Shown here one piece after another: positions 27,951 to 37,264 of a stretch of DNA of 64,000 bases. This stretch comes from Moraxella sp. K1664 (GTDB lineage: Bacteria > Pseudomonadota > Gammaproteobacteria > Pseudomonadales > Moraxellaceae), in contig NZ_CP155576.1 in NCBI RefSeq assembly GCF_039693965.1, positions 62,001-126,000 on the forward strand, read 5' to 3'. Below the pieces are notes generated by a model. The model did not search any database and had not been told where the DNA came from. It worked only from the letters and a program-made list of their open reading frames with translations. The translations under genes and the position numbers were made by a program. Each line of letters starts with the position of its first letter. Within the stretch, counting starts at the first letter, position 1.

Positions 27951-29348
27951 CTAAATTCTCCGCCAGCTTGTCCCTGCCCTGCTGTCTTCTAGCTCCACGC
28001 CTTTTTCTTTTAGCTCGGCACGGATTTGGTCGGCAAGGGCAAAATCCTTATCGGCTTTGGCTTGTTTGCGTTTATCAATCATCGCCAAAATCTCACTTTC
28101 AGAAATGCTCTCATCGCCAATTTGGGCTTGCAAAAAGGCTTGGGGGGCGGTTTGGGCGATATTTAGCACGCTTGCTAAGGTCTTTAATATCACGGCAAAT
28201 TGTAGCCCACTTGCTGTGTCGCCTGCCTTGACCGCTTTATTTATCTCGCCTGCAATCTCAAACAAGATACTCACCGCTTGGGCGGTGTTAAAGTCGTCAT
28301 TCATCGCACGCACAAAGGCTTGCCCGTACTCGCTTCCCCACGCTGTCTCGTCCGTGCCTACCACATCAAACGGTTTTAGGGCGTGATATAGGCGTGATAA
28401 GGCGGTATGGCTTTCTTTTAGGGCGGTATCAGAGAAGTTAATCGGACTACGATAATGGCTAGATAGGATAAAAAAGCGAATGGTCTCGGCATGAAAATCC
28501 TGCAACACTTCACGAATGGTAAAGAAGTTGTTTAAGGATTTGCTCATTTTTTCGCCGTCCACATTGACAAAACCAACGTGTAGCCAGTTGTTGGCGTAGG
28601 GTTTGCCTGTCGCCCCTTCGCTTTGGGCAATCTCGTTTTCATGGTGCGGAAACTGCAAATCATGCCCACCGCCATGAATGTCAAAGCTCTCGCCCAAACA
28701 GCAGGTACTCATCGCACTGCACTCAATGTGCCAACCAGGGCGACCCAAGCCCCACGGACTTTGCCAATGCGGTTCGGACGGTTTGGCGGATTTCCACAGC
28801 ACAAAATCAAAAGGATTGTCCTTATCGTCCACCGTCTCCACCCTTGCCCCTGCTTGCATATCGGCAAGTTTGCGTTTGGATAGCTTGCCATAGTCGGGGA
28901 AATTTGCCACCTTATAATACACATCGCCACTTGCCCCTTGATAGGCTAAGTCTTTGGACTCTAAGGTATTTATCATATCCAGCATCTGCGGAATGTGGTC
29001 GGTTGCTTTGGGTTCGCTGGTCGGACGTAAGCACCCCAAACGGTCGGCATCTTCGTGCATGGCACTAATAAAACGCTCGGTCAGCTCGCCAATGGTTTCG
29101 CCGTTTTCGTTTGCTCGTTTGATGATTTTGTCGTCAATGTCGGTGATGTTGCGGACGTAGTTCACCTCAAAATAACGAGACAACCAACGATAAATCACGT
29201 CAAAACTCACCATGACCCGAGCGTGTCCGATATGACAATAATCGTACACCGTCATGCCACAGACGTACATACCCACTTTGCCGTCATGGATAGGAACAAA
29301 CCGCTCTTTTTGTGCCGATAGGGTGTTATAAAGGTGTAAATCGCTCAT
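27951..29348 (-). CDS. cysS: Cysteinyl-tRNA synthetase
   Basis: A 465-residue class I synthetase. Near the start [20 protein letters not shown] holds the zinc-ligand Cys and the HIGH motif. [12 protein letters not shown] and [20 protein letters not shown] (further zinc ligands and active site) follow, then [10 protein letters not shown], the KMSKS loop near residue 267. It charges tRNA-Cys. Length and domain order are complete. The stop lies only 10 bases from the downstream repeat. Confidence 0.97.
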   Translation of the reverse strand: MSDLHLYNTLSAQKERFVPIHDGKVGMYVCGMTVYDYCHIGHARVMVSFDVIYRWLSRYFEVNYVRNITDIDDKIIKRANENGETIGELTERFISAMHEDADRLGCLRPTSEPKATDHIPQMLDMINTLESKDLAYQGASGDVYYKVANFPDYGKLSKRKLADMQAGARVETVDDKDNPFDFVLWKSAKPSEPHWQSPWGLGRPGWHIECSAMSTCCLGESFDIHGGGHDLQFPHHENEIAQSEGATGKPYANNWLHVGFVNVDGEKMSKSLNNFFTIREVLQDFHAETIRFFILSSHYRSPINFSDTALKESHTALSRLYHALKPFDVVGTDETAWGSEYGQAFVRAMNDDFNTAQAVSILFEIAGEINKAVKAGDTASGLQFAVILKTLASVLNIAQTAPQAFLQAQIGDESISESEILAMIDKRKQAKADKDFALADQIRAELKEKGVELEDSRAGTSWRRI

Positions 29349-29447
29349 GGTGTGCCTTTTGGGTAACTGGTGTAAATAAAAGTCTTTATCATAGCAGAAT
29401 TTGGGGGAAAGTGCTATAATTTACCAAAAATTAACCAAGGTCATCAC

Positions 29448-30575
29448 ATGAGATATTTACCATTGGCATTACTTGGCTATGCCATGTGTGCATCGGCAGT
29501 CAATGTCTATAACCCAAATGATTTATCCGATATCAAGACCTTGGATAATGTCAAAGACGTTGTGTTATATGGCGTACATTTTGACCATGTGCTACTGCAA
29601 AATACAGAACCCTGCATGAAGCCTACTGCTGATTTTGAATTTGTAGAATGCCCAAACCACCAAGGACTTGCTCGGGTTGGTAATTATGTCCAGACCCCTT
29701 TTGGTCAAGCCCCCTACCCTTTGGGCATGATAGACAAAGACGGCAAATTATTGCTAGATAATATTTACCACGAAATCCATACTCCCAAAATCTTACAAGA
29801 CATCGCCACCGATGTCAGCTCCCAGTCTTTTGTCATTACCACCTTAGACCTTGACGGCTTAGACGAGTTAAAGGCAGACGATGAGTCTGATATTGCAATG
29901 GTCATTGATAAAAGAATGCAATACGCCTTGGTTGATAGCAAAGGCAGAATGATTGTGCCATTTGGGCGTTATGATAACATCATCAATGGATATGATGATG
30001 TATTTACTGTCGAAAAAGACGGGCTGTATGGCGTGATAGACGCGCACGGTCATGAAATCATCACACCCATGTATGACAACCCAGTCATGTTTTATCAAGG
30101 GTTTTCAGGTTTATATAAAAATGGCAAATATGGCATCATCAATTTAAATAATCAAACCGTGATTGATTTTAAATACAACGTCATTTATATGGTTAAAAGT
30201 GACAGTGGCGATATGTTTTTTAATGCAGTGATGGGCAACACGTCTTATTTATACAACAGTCAAGGCGAAAAAATTTTTGAATTAACCTACCCCGATGAGC
30301 ATGAGATTTTTAGGGATGACATTAATGTATTTCAAGGAAAGGATTTTTTTATCATCGCTCCTGATTTTTATCAATCAAGTAGTCAAGTAGGGCTAATAGA
30401 CACCACTGGCAACGTGATATTGCCTTTTGAATATGACGTTATTTATTCATTTTTGACAGGTCTTGCATCCGACCTTGATATGGATGATGACCCACGATAC
30501 ATCAAAGCCATTAAAAAAGACGGGGTTTATTTTTATGACGCCACAGGCAAACTCATCAAGCACACTCACCCTTGA
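29448..30575 (+). CDS. Secreted WG-repeat protein
   Basis: A 375-residue protein with an N-terminal signal peptide (YLPLALLGYAMCASA, cleavage likely after residue 17). The mature part has degenerate WG-type beta repeats, for example EKDGLYGVIDAHGHEIITPM, KNGKYGIINLNNQTVIDFKY and SSQVGLIDTTGNVILPFEYD. WG repeats are thought to form beta-propeller-like or solenoid folds; their roles are poorly known. It is one of five WG-repeat genes in this window but is the most divergent, with an acidic N-terminal region of about 150 residues lacking clear repeats. Confidence 0.78.
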   Translation: MRYLPLALLGYAMCASAVNVYNPNDLSDIKTLDNVKDVVLYGVHFDHVLLQNTEPCMKPTADFEFVECPNHQGLARVGNYVQTPFGQAPYPLGMIDKDGKLLLDNIYHEIHTPKILQDIATDVSSQSFVITTLDLDGLDELKADDESDIAMVIDKRMQYALVDSKGRMIVPFGRYDNIINGYDDVFTVEKDGLYGVIDAHGHEIITPMYDNPVMFYQGFSGLYKNGKYGIINLNNQTVIDFKYNVIYMVKSDSGDMFFNAVMGNTSYLYNSQGEKIFELTYPDEHEIFRDDINVFQGKDFFIIAPDFYQSSSQVGLIDTTGNVILPFEYDVIYSFLTGLASDLDMDDDPRYIKAIKKDGVYFYDATGKLIKHTHP

Positions 30576-30591
30576 CATTTATGGGTGTTAT

Positions 30592-30640
30592 TAGGGCGTA
30601 CCTACCATTGATAACCGTATTTATAAAATGCGATGAATAT
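30592..30640. mobile_element. Left-end remnant of the TAGGGCGTG MITE
   Basis: TAGGGCGTACCTACCATTGA, then TAACCGTATTTATAAAATGCG, follows the left end of the MITEs at 20351 and 47478 with a few substitutions and then diverges. There is no right end, so this is a truncated copy. Confidence 0.55.
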
Positions 30641-30663
30641 TTGACTTTAAAAAGCACCACAAA

Positions 30664-30691
30664 AAATACCCCAAATCGCTTTGGGGTATTT
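30664..30691. terminator. Bidirectional terminator
   Basis: AAATACCCCAAA and TTTGGGGTATTT form a perfect 12-bp stem with a 4-base loop between two convergent genes. Confidence 0.88.
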
Positions 30692-30717
30692 GCCGTCTTT
30701 TACCTTATCACAAAAGA

Positions 30718-31656
30718 TTAGTAAGTCTCATCCGTCTCAACGATGGTAATCTCGTTACTGGCGGGCTTTTCTGACTTAGGCTCGGGTTTGGGTTCAGGTT
30801 CAGGTTTAGGCTCGGTTTTAGGTTCGGCTGTTGGCTTGGACTCTGTTTGAGCTTGCAAATCCGCTTTTGGCTCTGTCTTGGGCTCTGCTTTGGGTTCCAC
30901 GGTTTGTGGCACGCCACTTGGGACATCTTCGGGCTGTAAAATGGCTTCTTCGGGTGTGGGAACTTGGGGCAGTGGTGGTAGCTCCACAGGGCGGATTTGT
31001 ACCGTTGGGGCGGGGATGATGTCACTTGATTCTTGACCGATGCGGGCGGTTTCACGTTTGGCATTGGCTTGGTTTTGGCGATTCATCGAACGCACCGCTG
31101 TCGCCATGGTCTCAGACGCCAGTGCGATGACGGGCGTATTGTTATCAATGGCAAGTGCTTCGCCATCCACTTGGAATACAAAATCCCCCACCAGACGATT
31201 GCCACCCATGAGACTCACGTCTTTTTCGATGGCTTGTTCTTCTAGGCTTGTCACGCCTGCCCCGCTAAATGTCTTATTGGCAGTCTCAATCTCTTGGCTG
31301 GGCAGGACAACATGAAGCTGTCCACGGCACTCGCCACCGACTTCGCTGATGTTTTGTAAGTCTATGTCTAGCCCCGACAGGCGTGCCTTTAACTGCAATG
31401 ACAGCTCATCACTCGCCCCATTGCCCAGTCCACGCACAGATGCGGTATAAAGCTCATCACGCACAAGGCTGACGACACGGTTTTTTAGGCTGATGTCATC
31501 ACAGACCACGGCAGGACGGTCGACCACTTCGGGGGTGGCAACTTCAATGTCTGCCTGTGCCTGTGGCTCGGGGCTGTCTTTTTTGGTGCAACCGACCATG
31601 CCAGTCAATGCAAGGGCAACGGCAGACACACAGGCTAAATGGTTAAACGTTTTCAT
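30718..31656 (-). CDS. Lipoprotein with a Lys-Pro-Glu repeat tail
   Basis: A 312-residue predicted lipoprotein. The signal peptide ends in the lipobox MVGC (Cys at residue 23). The central domain (about 50-200) carries two Cys (VVCDDISLK and GGECRGQ) and reads like a compact beta/alpha periplasmic domain. From about residue 220 the protein is Pro-rich, then a low-complexity tail of KPEPEPKPEP-type repeats (about 250-300) with an acidic end. Such tails span the periplasm or peptidoglycan in other envelope proteins. No family name can be given. The tail's hexamer-like DNA repeats could vary in length. Confidence 0.72.
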   Translation of the reverse strand: MKTFNHLACVSAVALALTGMVGCTKKDSPEPQAQADIEVATPEVVDRPAVVCDDISLKNRVVSLVRDELYTASVRGLGNGASDELSLQLKARLSGLDIDLQNISEVGGECRGQLHVVLPSQEIETANKTFSGAGVTSLEEQAIEKDVSLMGGNRLVGDFVFQVDGEALAIDNNTPVIALASETMATAVRSMNRQNQANAKRETARIGQESSDIIPAPTVQIRPVELPPLPQVPTPEEAILQPEDVPSGVPQTVEPKAEPKTEPKADLQAQTESKPTAEPKTEPKPEPEPKPEPKSEKPASNEITIVETDETY

Positions 31657-31808
31657 GGCTTATCTCAAATTTGGTTTAAAATTTACTTATAAAATAACTT
31701 TAAAAAGTGGTCGCCACTTGATACAATGACGCCCAACAAGGCGGTATCATCAAGGCAAAACTTAGCCATTATAACACGCCAAACCCATTTGCCAAATTAT
31801 TTTTTATC

Positions 31809-32582
31809 ATGAATCAGCCCATCCCCCACCCCCATTTTAATGACCGTAATTTTAATGACATCGCCGACCATTTTGCCAAAAAAGTCTATGGCGGTCTAAA
31901 GGGTCAAATCCGCCTTGCCGTGTTGGAGCGGGATTTATCCGAGCATTTACCCGACCGTCCGCTTCGGGTGCTGGACGTAGGGGCAGGACTTGCCCAGATT
32001 AGCCTAAACCTTGCCACACGTCATGATGTAACTATCAGCGACATATCCGATGAGATGATACAAAAAGCCCGAGCCACCGCTTGTGAGCTTAACGTTTTGC
32101 CCCGCTTTATCGTGGCTCCTTATCAAGAACTCACACACCTTTTAAAAGGACAAAAATTTGACCTAATCCTATGCCATGCCGTCCTAGAATGGCTGGGCGA
32201 ACCTGCCAAGATTATGGCGTTTTTTGATGAGTTTTTAGCCGATGATGGTTATTTGTCGTTGTGCTTTTATAATCCTGCCAGCATGATTTATCGTAACCTT
32301 ATCATGGGTAATTTTTATCAATTAGCACGCCCCAAACCTGCCGACAACAAAAGCCTAACCCCAAACAACCCAGTCGCTTATGACACGGTCAAGTCATGGC
32401 TTGATGACAGGGGCTATACCACCCTTTGCCAGTCGGGGATACGGGTATTCTCTGATTATGCCCCACTCAAACGTGGCGGACACAATAACCCTGATGATGT
32501 CGTGGCGATGGAGCTTAACTATTCCCAAACCCACCCTTTTTGGCAAATGGGACGGTATTTACATATTTTGGCGAAAAGATAG
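31809..32582 (+). CDS. cmoM: tRNA 5-carboxymethoxyuridine methyltransferase CmoM
   Basis: A 257-residue class I SAM methyltransferase. FNDIADHFAKKVYGGLKGQIR near the N-terminus and motif I LRVLDVGAGLAQISLNLA match CmoM (SmtA) of E. coli, as do LILCHAVLEWL, SLCFYNPASM and the C-terminal SGIRVFSDY and GRYLHILAK. CmoM methylates cmo5U34 to mcmo5U in certain tRNAs, the last step after CmoA and CmoB, which are not in this window. The assignment is by whole-length resemblance, which I judge strong. Confidence 0.88.
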   Translation: MNQPIPHPHFNDRNFNDIADHFAKKVYGGLKGQIRLAVLERDLSEHLPDRPLRVLDVGAGLAQISLNLATRHDVTISDISDEMIQKARATACELNVLPRFIVAPYQELTHLLKGQKFDLILCHAVLEWLGEPAKIMAFFDEFLADDGYLSLCFYNPASMIYRNLIMGNFYQLARPKPADNKSLTPNNPVAYDTVKSWLDDRGYTTLCQSGIRVFSDYAPLKRGGHNNPDDVVAMELNYSQTHPFWQMGRYLHILAKR

Positions 32583-32595
32583 GAGCTAAAAACAC

Positions 32596-33060
32596 TTACT
32601 CTTTTTCCTTTGAAAAAACATCTTTTTCCAAAAAGACATCACCCTGCTCATAAGGATTTTCATGCTCCTTAACCGCTTGCAAATCCCGAATGTTCTTTTG
32701 AATGGTAATCACGGCAAAGAGCGACAAGGTAAACGCCATAAAATAATAACCCTTCTCGCTAAGTAGCAAAGTGGCGTTCCATAGCCCCACCGTCATGAGC
32801 AGTACCGCAAGCCCCAACGCCAGCCAACTAATGCCATAATAAATGCCCGATACAGGGATATTTTCTGCTTTATCACGAATGGTCTTTTGTAGGCTAATCG
32901 CCGCATACAGCCCCAATGCCAACACCGCAAAATAATAGCCCTTTTCGTTTAACATCATCTCAGCATTCCACAGACCGACCAAAAAGCCAAGCACACCCAC
33001 ACCCAGCACCGCCCAAGATGCACCGACATAAGCCGATGTTGGTTTATTAATGATTTGCAT
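32596..33060 (-). CDS. yiaA: YiaA-like inner-membrane protein
   Basis: A 154-residue protein from the ATG at 33060, preceded by AAGGAAAA. It contains two tandem YiaA/B domains: the first with ASWAVLGVGVLGFLVGLWNA and NEKGYYFAVLALGLYAAISL, the second with YGISWLALGLAVLLMTVGLW and SEKGYYFMAFTLSLFAVITI. Each holds two helices; the matching pattern shows internal duplication. A short charged tail with several Lys and Glu follows. The E. coli YiaA function is unknown. It is monocistronic and convergent with cmoM, 13 bases apart, without an obvious terminator between them. Confidence 0.85.
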   Translation of the reverse strand: MQIINKPTSAYVGASWAVLGVGVLGFLVGLWNAEMMLNEKGYYFAVLALGLYAAISLQKTIRDKAENIPVSGIYYGISWLALGLAVLLMTVGLWNATLLLSEKGYYFMAFTLSLFAVITIQKNIRDLQAVKEHENPYEQGDVFLEKDVFSKEKE

Positions 33061-33289
33061 GGTTTTTTCCTTTTTAATTTGAATTTTAAAATTCATATAT
33101 TAATTCATTAAATTGACTGTAATATAGCAAATTCTTTTTATATTGACAAGCGTACTTTGGACGGTCAATATGACTAATATTTAGGCAAATTATCTCTCAT
33201 TTTATCAGAAAAACACCCAATCGCCTTGCAATTTGCCACGCCTGCCACCATAACAGGCTGACATTATAAGAATTTATTTGGAGTTTATC

Positions 33290-35704
33290 ATGTCTGATAA
33301 CCAAACCTTACCCCTACTTGCCGTGCGTGATGTCGTGGTCTATCCGCACATGCAAATTGCCCTATTTGTGGGGCGTGAGCAGTCCATTAACGCCATACAG
33401 CTTGCCGATGAGAGCTTTGATGGTCATCTGCTTGTGGTCTCACAAAAAGACTCGCTGTCAGAAGAGATTAACACCGACAATCTCTACCGCTTTGGCACGG
33501 TGTGCAGGGTCATTAGCACCATGCCCCACGACGCTGACGAAAACTGCCTAAAAGTACTCATCGAAGGACAGACTCGTGCCGAAGTGGCAGGCGTTGATAT
33601 TGATGAGACACATAACGCTTTTGTGGCGGTGTTTCATGAACAGGCTGTTACCGACACGCTCAGCGATGATGACAAAGACGCTCACAAAAAGGTATTGATG
33701 GATTTCTTTGCCAACTTTGCCGAAGAAAACTTACGCAACGGGCGTGAGATTACCCGTGTGGCAGGCAAGATTAGCGACTTGACCGAACTCATGTACTTTA
33801 TCGCCACTCGGGTGTCCATGCCCCTTGACAAGAAACAAACATTGCTTGAAAATGGCGACATCATGGATTATTACCACACGCTGACCGAGTTTTTTGTGAG
33901 CAATCATGCCGAGCAGTCGCTTGAAAATGAACTCCAAGAAACCGTGCGTAAGCAAATGGAAAATAATCATCGTGAGTATTTTTTAAATGAAAAAATGAAA
34001 GCGATTAAATCCGAGCTGTCCGATTTAAATGACGGAACAGACGAAGAAGATGGCGAGCTTGAAAAACGCCTAAAAGAAGCTGACTTGCCTGACGATGTCC
34101 GCAAAAAAGCCGAAACCGAATTTAAAAAGTTAAAGCAAATGCCCCCAAGCTCATCAGAGGCATCTGTCGTGCGTGGCTATGTGGAGTGGATACTAGACAC
34201 TCCATGGAAAAAAGCAAGCAAGGTGTCTATTGACCTAAATAAAGCCAAAGAAACCCTAGACAAAGACCACTACGGACTAGATGATGTCAAAGACCGCATT
34301 GTTGAGTACCTAGCAGTGCAATCTCGTGTCAAAAAACTGCGTGGCCCTATCCTATGCCTAGTCGGGCCGCCAGGGGTTGGTAAAACATCGCTTGGCGAGA
34401 GCATCGCTCGTGCCACAGGACGTAAGTTTGTGCGTATGGCGTTGGGCGGGGTGCGTGATGAAGCTGAGATTCGTGGGCATAGACGTACCTATATCGGAGC
34501 GATGCCGGGCAAAATCGTGCAGTCCTTGGCAAAAGTAGAAGTGAAAAATCCGCTGTTTTTGCTTGATGAGATTGACAAAATGGCACAGGACTATCGTGGC
34601 GACCCTGCGTCTGCCTTGCTAGAAGTGCTTGACCCGTCTCAAAACAACAGCTTTAATGACCATTATCTTGACTTGGATTTGGATTTGTCGGAGGTGATGT
34701 TTATCTGTACTGCCAACAGCATGAACATACCGCCAGCCCTGCTTGACCGTATGGAAGTCATTCGCTTGCCCGGCTACACCGAAGACGAAAAAATGAACAT
34801 CGCCCAAAATTATCTTACCCCCAAAGCCCTAGAACAAAACGGGCTTGGTAAAGATGAGCTGGATATTACCGATGATGCGGTGCTTAGCATTATCCGCCAC
34901 TACACTCGTGAAGCAGGCGTGCGTAATTTGGAGCGTGAGATTAACAAAATCAGCCGTAAAGCGGTGCGTTCGCAAGTTGAGACTTATGGCATTAAGCCCA
35001 AAAAAGGCACAAAAATTGAGCCGTTATCGGTAACGGACGACAACATCGCTGATTATCTGGGTGTTAAGCCCTTTGACTTTGGGCTTGCCGAAAAAGAGCC
35101 AGAGATTGGGCGGATTACAGGGCTTGCGTGGACTTCGGTAGGCGGTGAGCTACTGACCATTGAGACCGCCACCATGCAGGGCAAGGGCGAGCTTGTCTTT
35201 ACAGGGTCGCTTGGCGATGTCATGAAAGAGTCTATCCGTGCCGCCATGAGCGTGGTGCGAGCAGGGGGCGAACGCTTTGGTATCAGCTATGATAAGTTTA
35301 AAGACACCGACATTCATGTGCATATGCCCGAAGGTGCCACGCCAAAAGACGGCCCGTCCGCAGGTATCGCTCTGACCACCGCTTTGGTATCCGCCTTTAC
35401 AGGCATTGCCATTCGTGCCGACATCGCCATGACGGGGGAAGTTACCTTGCGTGGTAAGGTGCTAAAAATCGGCGGTCTAAAAGAAAAACTGCTCGCCGCT
35501 CATCGTGGCGGTATCAAGCACGTGCTTATCCCCAAAGCCAACGAGCCTGACCTTGCCGACATTCCTGACAACGTCAAAGAAGGCTTGACCATTCAAGCGG
35601 TTGAGACCATTGATGAAGTCCTAAAAGTCGCCCTAGTCGCCCCACTTATGCCATTAAAGCCGAGCGTGGTCGTTAAGGCGGACGAGCAGACGTTAAGAAG
35701 CTGA
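33290..35704 (+). CDS. lon: ATP-dependent protease Lon
   Basis: An 804-residue LonA. The N-terminal substrate-binding domain opens LPLLAVRDVVVYPHMQIALF. The AAA+ module has Walker A GPPGVGKT at 359-366 and Walker B LFLLDEIDKM. The C-terminal protease has the catalytic dyad Ser690 (DGPSAGIA) and Lys733 (GLKEKLLAAHR). It degrades misfolded and regulatory proteins in the cytoplasm. I chose the ATG at 33290, preceded by GGAG; an in-frame TTG four codons earlier overlaps the RBS. A terminator follows. No clear sigma-32 promoter could be identified upstream. Confidence 0.97.
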   Translation: MSDNQTLPLLAVRDVVVYPHMQIALFVGREQSINAIQLADESFDGHLLVVSQKDSLSEEINTDNLYRFGTVCRVISTMPHDADENCLKVLIEGQTRAEVAGVDIDETHNAFVAVFHEQAVTDTLSDDDKDAHKKVLMDFFANFAEENLRNGREITRVAGKISDLTELMYFIATRVSMPLDKKQTLLENGDIMDYYHTLTEFFVSNHAEQSLENELQETVRKQMENNHREYFLNEKMKAIKSELSDLNDGTDEEDGELEKRLKEADLPDDVRKKAETEFKKLKQMPPSSSEASVVRGYVEWILDTPWKKASKVSIDLNKAKETLDKDHYGLDDVKDRIVEYLAVQSRVKKLRGPILCLVGPPGVGKTSLGESIARATGRKFVRMALGGVRDEAEIRGHRRTYIGAMPGKIVQSLAKVEVKNPLFLLDEIDKMAQDYRGDPASALLEVLDPSQNNSFNDHYLDLDLDLSEVMFICTANSMNIPPALLDRMEVIRLPGYTEDEKMNIAQNYLTPKALEQNGLGKDELDITDDAVLSIIRHYTREAGVRNLEREINKISRKAVRSQVETYGIKPKKGTKIEPLSVTDDNIADYLGVKPFDFGLAEKEPEIGRITGLAWTSVGGELLTIETATMQGKGELVFTGSLGDVMKESIRAAMSVVRAGGERFGISYDKFKDTDIHVHMPEGATPKDGPSAGIALTTALVSAFTGIAIRADIAMTGEVTLRGKVLKIGGLKEKLLAAHRGGIKHVLIPKANEPDLADIPDNVKEGLTIQAVETIDEVLKVALVAPLMPLKPSVVVKADEQTLRS

Positions 35705-35729
35705 TTAAAAAGAAGCCTTAAAACACCCC

Positions 35730-35757
35730 AAAACCCTGTCCATTGGCAGGGTTTTTT
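35730..35757 (+). terminator. Terminator after lon
   Basis: AAAACCCTGTCC pairs with GGCAGGGTTTT around a short ATT loop, followed by more T, 26 bases past the lon stop. Confidence 0.85.
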
Positions 35758-35852
35758 GTGGGTACATTTTGGCTTGTCTCTTATCCCAAAATCCGCTAAG
35801 ATAGGGAGGATTTCTCTTATTTTTTCCTAACTTATCTTAATTGGCGATAACC

Positions 35853-36647
35853 ATGAAAAAACTTCTAACCCCCCTTATCATCACCCTATCCCTTTTACCC
35901 TTATCTGCTTTGGCGTGTGAAATGCCAAAGGTAACGGGGTATGATGGAGCTGGTTGTTTGCAAGACGGATTGGCGGTTGCAAAAAATAACAGCAAATACG
36001 GTTTTATTGACAAAACAGGCAAAGTGGTTATTCCTGTTCAATATGATTATGCTCGCAGTTTTTCAGAAGGCTTGGCACTCGTAGAACAAAATAATAAATA
36101 TGGCTTTATTGACAAAACAGGTAAAGTGGTTATTCCCATTCAATATGATGATGCTTGGTCTTTTGCAGAAGGATTGGCAAATGTAAAGCAAAACGGCAAA
36201 TGGGGTTTTATTGACAAAACAGGTGAAGTGGTTATTCCCATTCAATATGATGATGCTTGGGATTTTTCAGAAGGATTGGCAGGCATAGGGCAAAACGGTA
36301 AATGGGGTTTTATTGATAAAACAGGTCAAATCATTATTCCCATGCATTATGATAATGTTTTGAGCTTTTCAGAAGGATTGGCAAATGTAGAACAAGAAGG
36401 CAAATGGGGACATATTGACAAAACAGGCAGGGTGGTTGTGCCTATTCAATATGACTATATCGGGGAATTTTTAGAAGGTTTGGCAATCGCACAACAAAAT
36501 TACAAGAGAGGATATATTGATAACACAGGCAATATTGTTATTCCTATTCAATATGATTATGCTTGGGATTTTAAAAATGGCAAAGCCCCAGTGAGACTAA
36601 ATGGCGAAATCTTTCATATAGACAAAACAGGCAAACGCATTGATTAA
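35853..36647 (+). CDS. Secreted WG-repeat protein, tandem copy 1
   Basis: A 264-residue protein from the ATG at 35853. The signal peptide LLTPLIITLSLLPLSALAC is shared almost base for base with the next two genes; the Cys may be a lipidation site or the first residue after cleavage. The mature part has about eight WG-type repeats with period about 23 residues, each like NGKWGFIDKTGKVVIPIQYD followed by a FSEGLA stretch. The C-terminus ends HIDKTGKRID. The function of such proteins is unknown. It is the first of three genes 12-14 bases apart that form an operon. Confidence 0.82.
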   Translation: MKKLLTPLIITLSLLPLSALACEMPKVTGYDGAGCLQDGLAVAKNNSKYGFIDKTGKVVIPVQYDYARSFSEGLALVEQNNKYGFIDKTGKVVIPIQYDDAWSFAEGLANVKQNGKWGFIDKTGEVVIPIQYDDAWDFSEGLAGIGQNGKWGFIDKTGQIIIPMHYDNVLSFSEGLANVEQEGKWGHIDKTGRVVVPIQYDYIGEFLEGLAIAQQNYKRGYIDNTGNIVIPIQYDYAWDFKNGKAPVRLNGEIFHIDKTGKRID

Positions 36648-36659
36648 AAGGATAAAATT

Positions 36660-37250
36660 ATGAAAAAACTTCTAACCCCCCTTCTCATCGCCCTATCTCT
36701 TTTGCCCTTATCCGCTTTGGCGTGTGAAAGACCACAGGTGGTGGGGTATGATGTTGGTTGCTTGCAGGGTGGTTTGGCGACAGTATGGCAACAGGGCGAA
36801 CAAGGTGTTGCTGATAAAACAGGTAACGTGGTTATCCCTGCTCAATATGATTTTGTCGGCTATTTTTCAGAAGACTTAGCAATCATAGAACAAAATAATA
36901 AATATGGCTATATTGATAAAACAGGCAAAATCGTTATTCCTATTCAATATGATGATGCTTGGCATTTTTCAGAAGGTTTGGCAAGCGTTAAACAAAATGA
37001 CAAATGGGGATTTATTGATAAAACAGACGAAGTGATTGTCCCCTTTAAATATCAGATTGCTGGTCTTTTTGTTAATGGTTTGGCTGTTGTAGAATTAGAT
37101 AACAAATATGGCTTTATTGATAAAACAGGCAAAATAGCCATACCTTTTCAATACGACTACGTTTCTTGGGGATTTGAAAATGGCAAAGCCGAAGTCTCAT
37201 TAAACGGCGAAACCTTTTATGTCGACAAAACAGGCAAACGCATTAACTAA
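36660..37250 (+). CDS. Secreted WG-repeat protein, tandem copy 2
   Basis: A 196-residue paralogue with the same signal peptide and the same C-terminal ending (NGETFYVDKTGKRIN) as its neighbours but fewer repeats, about five. The first repeat is degenerate (GEQGVADKTGNVVIPAQYD). The length differences among the three genes are whole repeat units, which points to unequal recombination between repeats. The gap to copy 1 is 12 bases and to copy 3 is 14 bases; each copy has its own AAGGATAAAAT-type RBS. Confidence 0.82.
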   Translation: MKKLLTPLLIALSLLPLSALACERPQVVGYDVGCLQGGLATVWQQGEQGVADKTGNVVIPAQYDFVGYFSEDLAIIEQNNKYGYIDKTGKIVIPIQYDDAWHFSEGLASVKQNDKWGFIDKTDEVIVPFKYQIAGLFVNGLAVVELDNKYGFIDKTGKIAIPFQYDYVSWGFENGKAEVSLNGETFYVDKTGKRIN

Positions 37251-37264
37251 CTAAGGATAAAATC

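Noticed and set aside
34347-34970. Minus-strand frames across lon
   Set aside because: Shadows of the AAA+ module; no RBS or family resemblance.
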